Source: Bacillota bacterium
GTDB lineage: Bacteria; Bacillota_A; Clostridia; Peptostreptococcales; Anaerovoracaceae
Direction: 5' to 3'
Assembly: GCA_017556895.1 (NCBI GenBank)
Contig: JAFYLX010000069.1
Span: 1 to 6,414 of the forward strand
DNA length: 6,414 bases
In this document: positions 6,175-6,414 of the stretch, in pieces
Position numbering within the stretch: the stretch's first letter is position 1
Layout: the number at the start of each line of letters is the position of its first letter
Notes under the pieces: generated by a model
The model's input: only the letters and a program-made list of their open reading frames with translations
The model's database searches: none
What the model was told of the DNA's origin: nothing
Position numbers and translations under genes: made by a program

Positions 6175-6414
6175 ATGTACACAGAAAAGAAGCTCAGAAG
6201 GCTTAAAATGGCCCGCAGAATTATGTTCAGAAGAGAAGAACTAGGCATGAATACGGGAGATCTTGCCGCTGCACTTGGACTTTCTTATGCCTACATCCGT
6301 GATGTGGAGTACGGTTTCAAAGGCATAACAACAGACACACTAATCGAGCTCAGTCAGGTGCTTAAAGTGCCTGCAGACTACCTGCTTCTTAACACCCGAA
6401 AGCATTTCACGGAA
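6175..6414 (+). CDS. Partial Cro/CI (XRE)-family helix-turn-helix protein
   Basis: The frame is open from the ATG at 6175 to the window end (80 residues, 3' part missing). Residues about 8-72 form an XRE-type DNA-binding domain: LRRLKMARRIMF as helix 1, GDLAAALGLS as helix 2 and turn, YAYIRDVEYG as recognition helix, then TDTLIELSQVLKVPADYLL, whose ending is typical of the family. An AAAGGAA site lies 9 bases before the ATG, which is loose spacing. An alternative GTG at 6103, four bases after AGGAG, would add 24 mostly basic residues. The overlapping ATG at 6101 reads only ATG-TGT-TAA. Between the operon terminator and this gene I see only a weak possible -10 (TATAGA at 6112-6117). The gene is less AT-rich, using codons such as GCC, CGC and CTC, and is probably independent of the toxin-antitoxin pair. 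Its target is unknown. Confidence 0.8.
   Translation, partial: MYTEKKLRRLKMARRIMFRREELGMNTGDLAAALGLSYAYIRDVEYGFKGITTDTLIELSQVLKVPADYLLLNTRKHFTE

Overview
The window looks like a piece of a low-to-moderate GC Gram-positive chromosome, most likely an anaerobic Clostridia/Eubacteriales member. The reasons are AGGAGG-type ribosome binding sites, TATAAT/TTGACA-type promoters, frequent AGA arginine codons, intrinsic terminators after each unit, and large secreted proteins built from bacterial Ig-like and fibronectin-like modules. The species cannot be named from the sequence. All recognised genes lie on the + strand.

Region 1 (1-4517) holds two surface or secreted protein genes, each closed by its own terminator. 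The first (1-1584, 5' end missing) encodes an Ala/Asp/Glu-rich helical-repeat protein with a C-terminal beta domain. The second (promoter near 1648-1676, CDS 1709-4417) is complete. It has a signal peptide, about eight Ig-like modules, a BIG2-like domain and a C-terminal fibronectin III-like domain. The two C-terminal domains resemble each other, and both genes shift to C- and G-ending codons there, which suggests a shared C-terminal cassette.

Region 2 (4543-6073) is the most interesting part: a compact, AT-rich two-gene operon with its own promoters and terminator. The first gene (4657-5286) encodes a 209-residue RelA/SpoT-type nucleotide pyrophosphotransferase domain protein with every key synthetase motif in place. 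The second (5279-6034) overlaps it by 8 bp, has a much stronger ribosome binding site, and encodes a Panacea (DUF4065/SocA-like) domain protein. I read the pair as a toxin-antitoxin module: a toxic small alarmone synthetase (toxSAS) that blocks growth by pyrophosphorylating tRNA 3' ends or making toxic alarmones, and a Panacea antitoxin that neutralises it. Such pairs are known as a class. Apparently less ordinary here are the toxin-first order, the roughly 90-residue N-terminal extension of the antitoxin that I do not recognise, and the promoter/inverted-repeat arrangement.

Region 3 (6074-6414) starts a separate, less AT-rich gene for a Cro/CI-type helix-turn-helix protein. It runs off the window end, and nothing visible ties it to the toxin-antitoxin pair.
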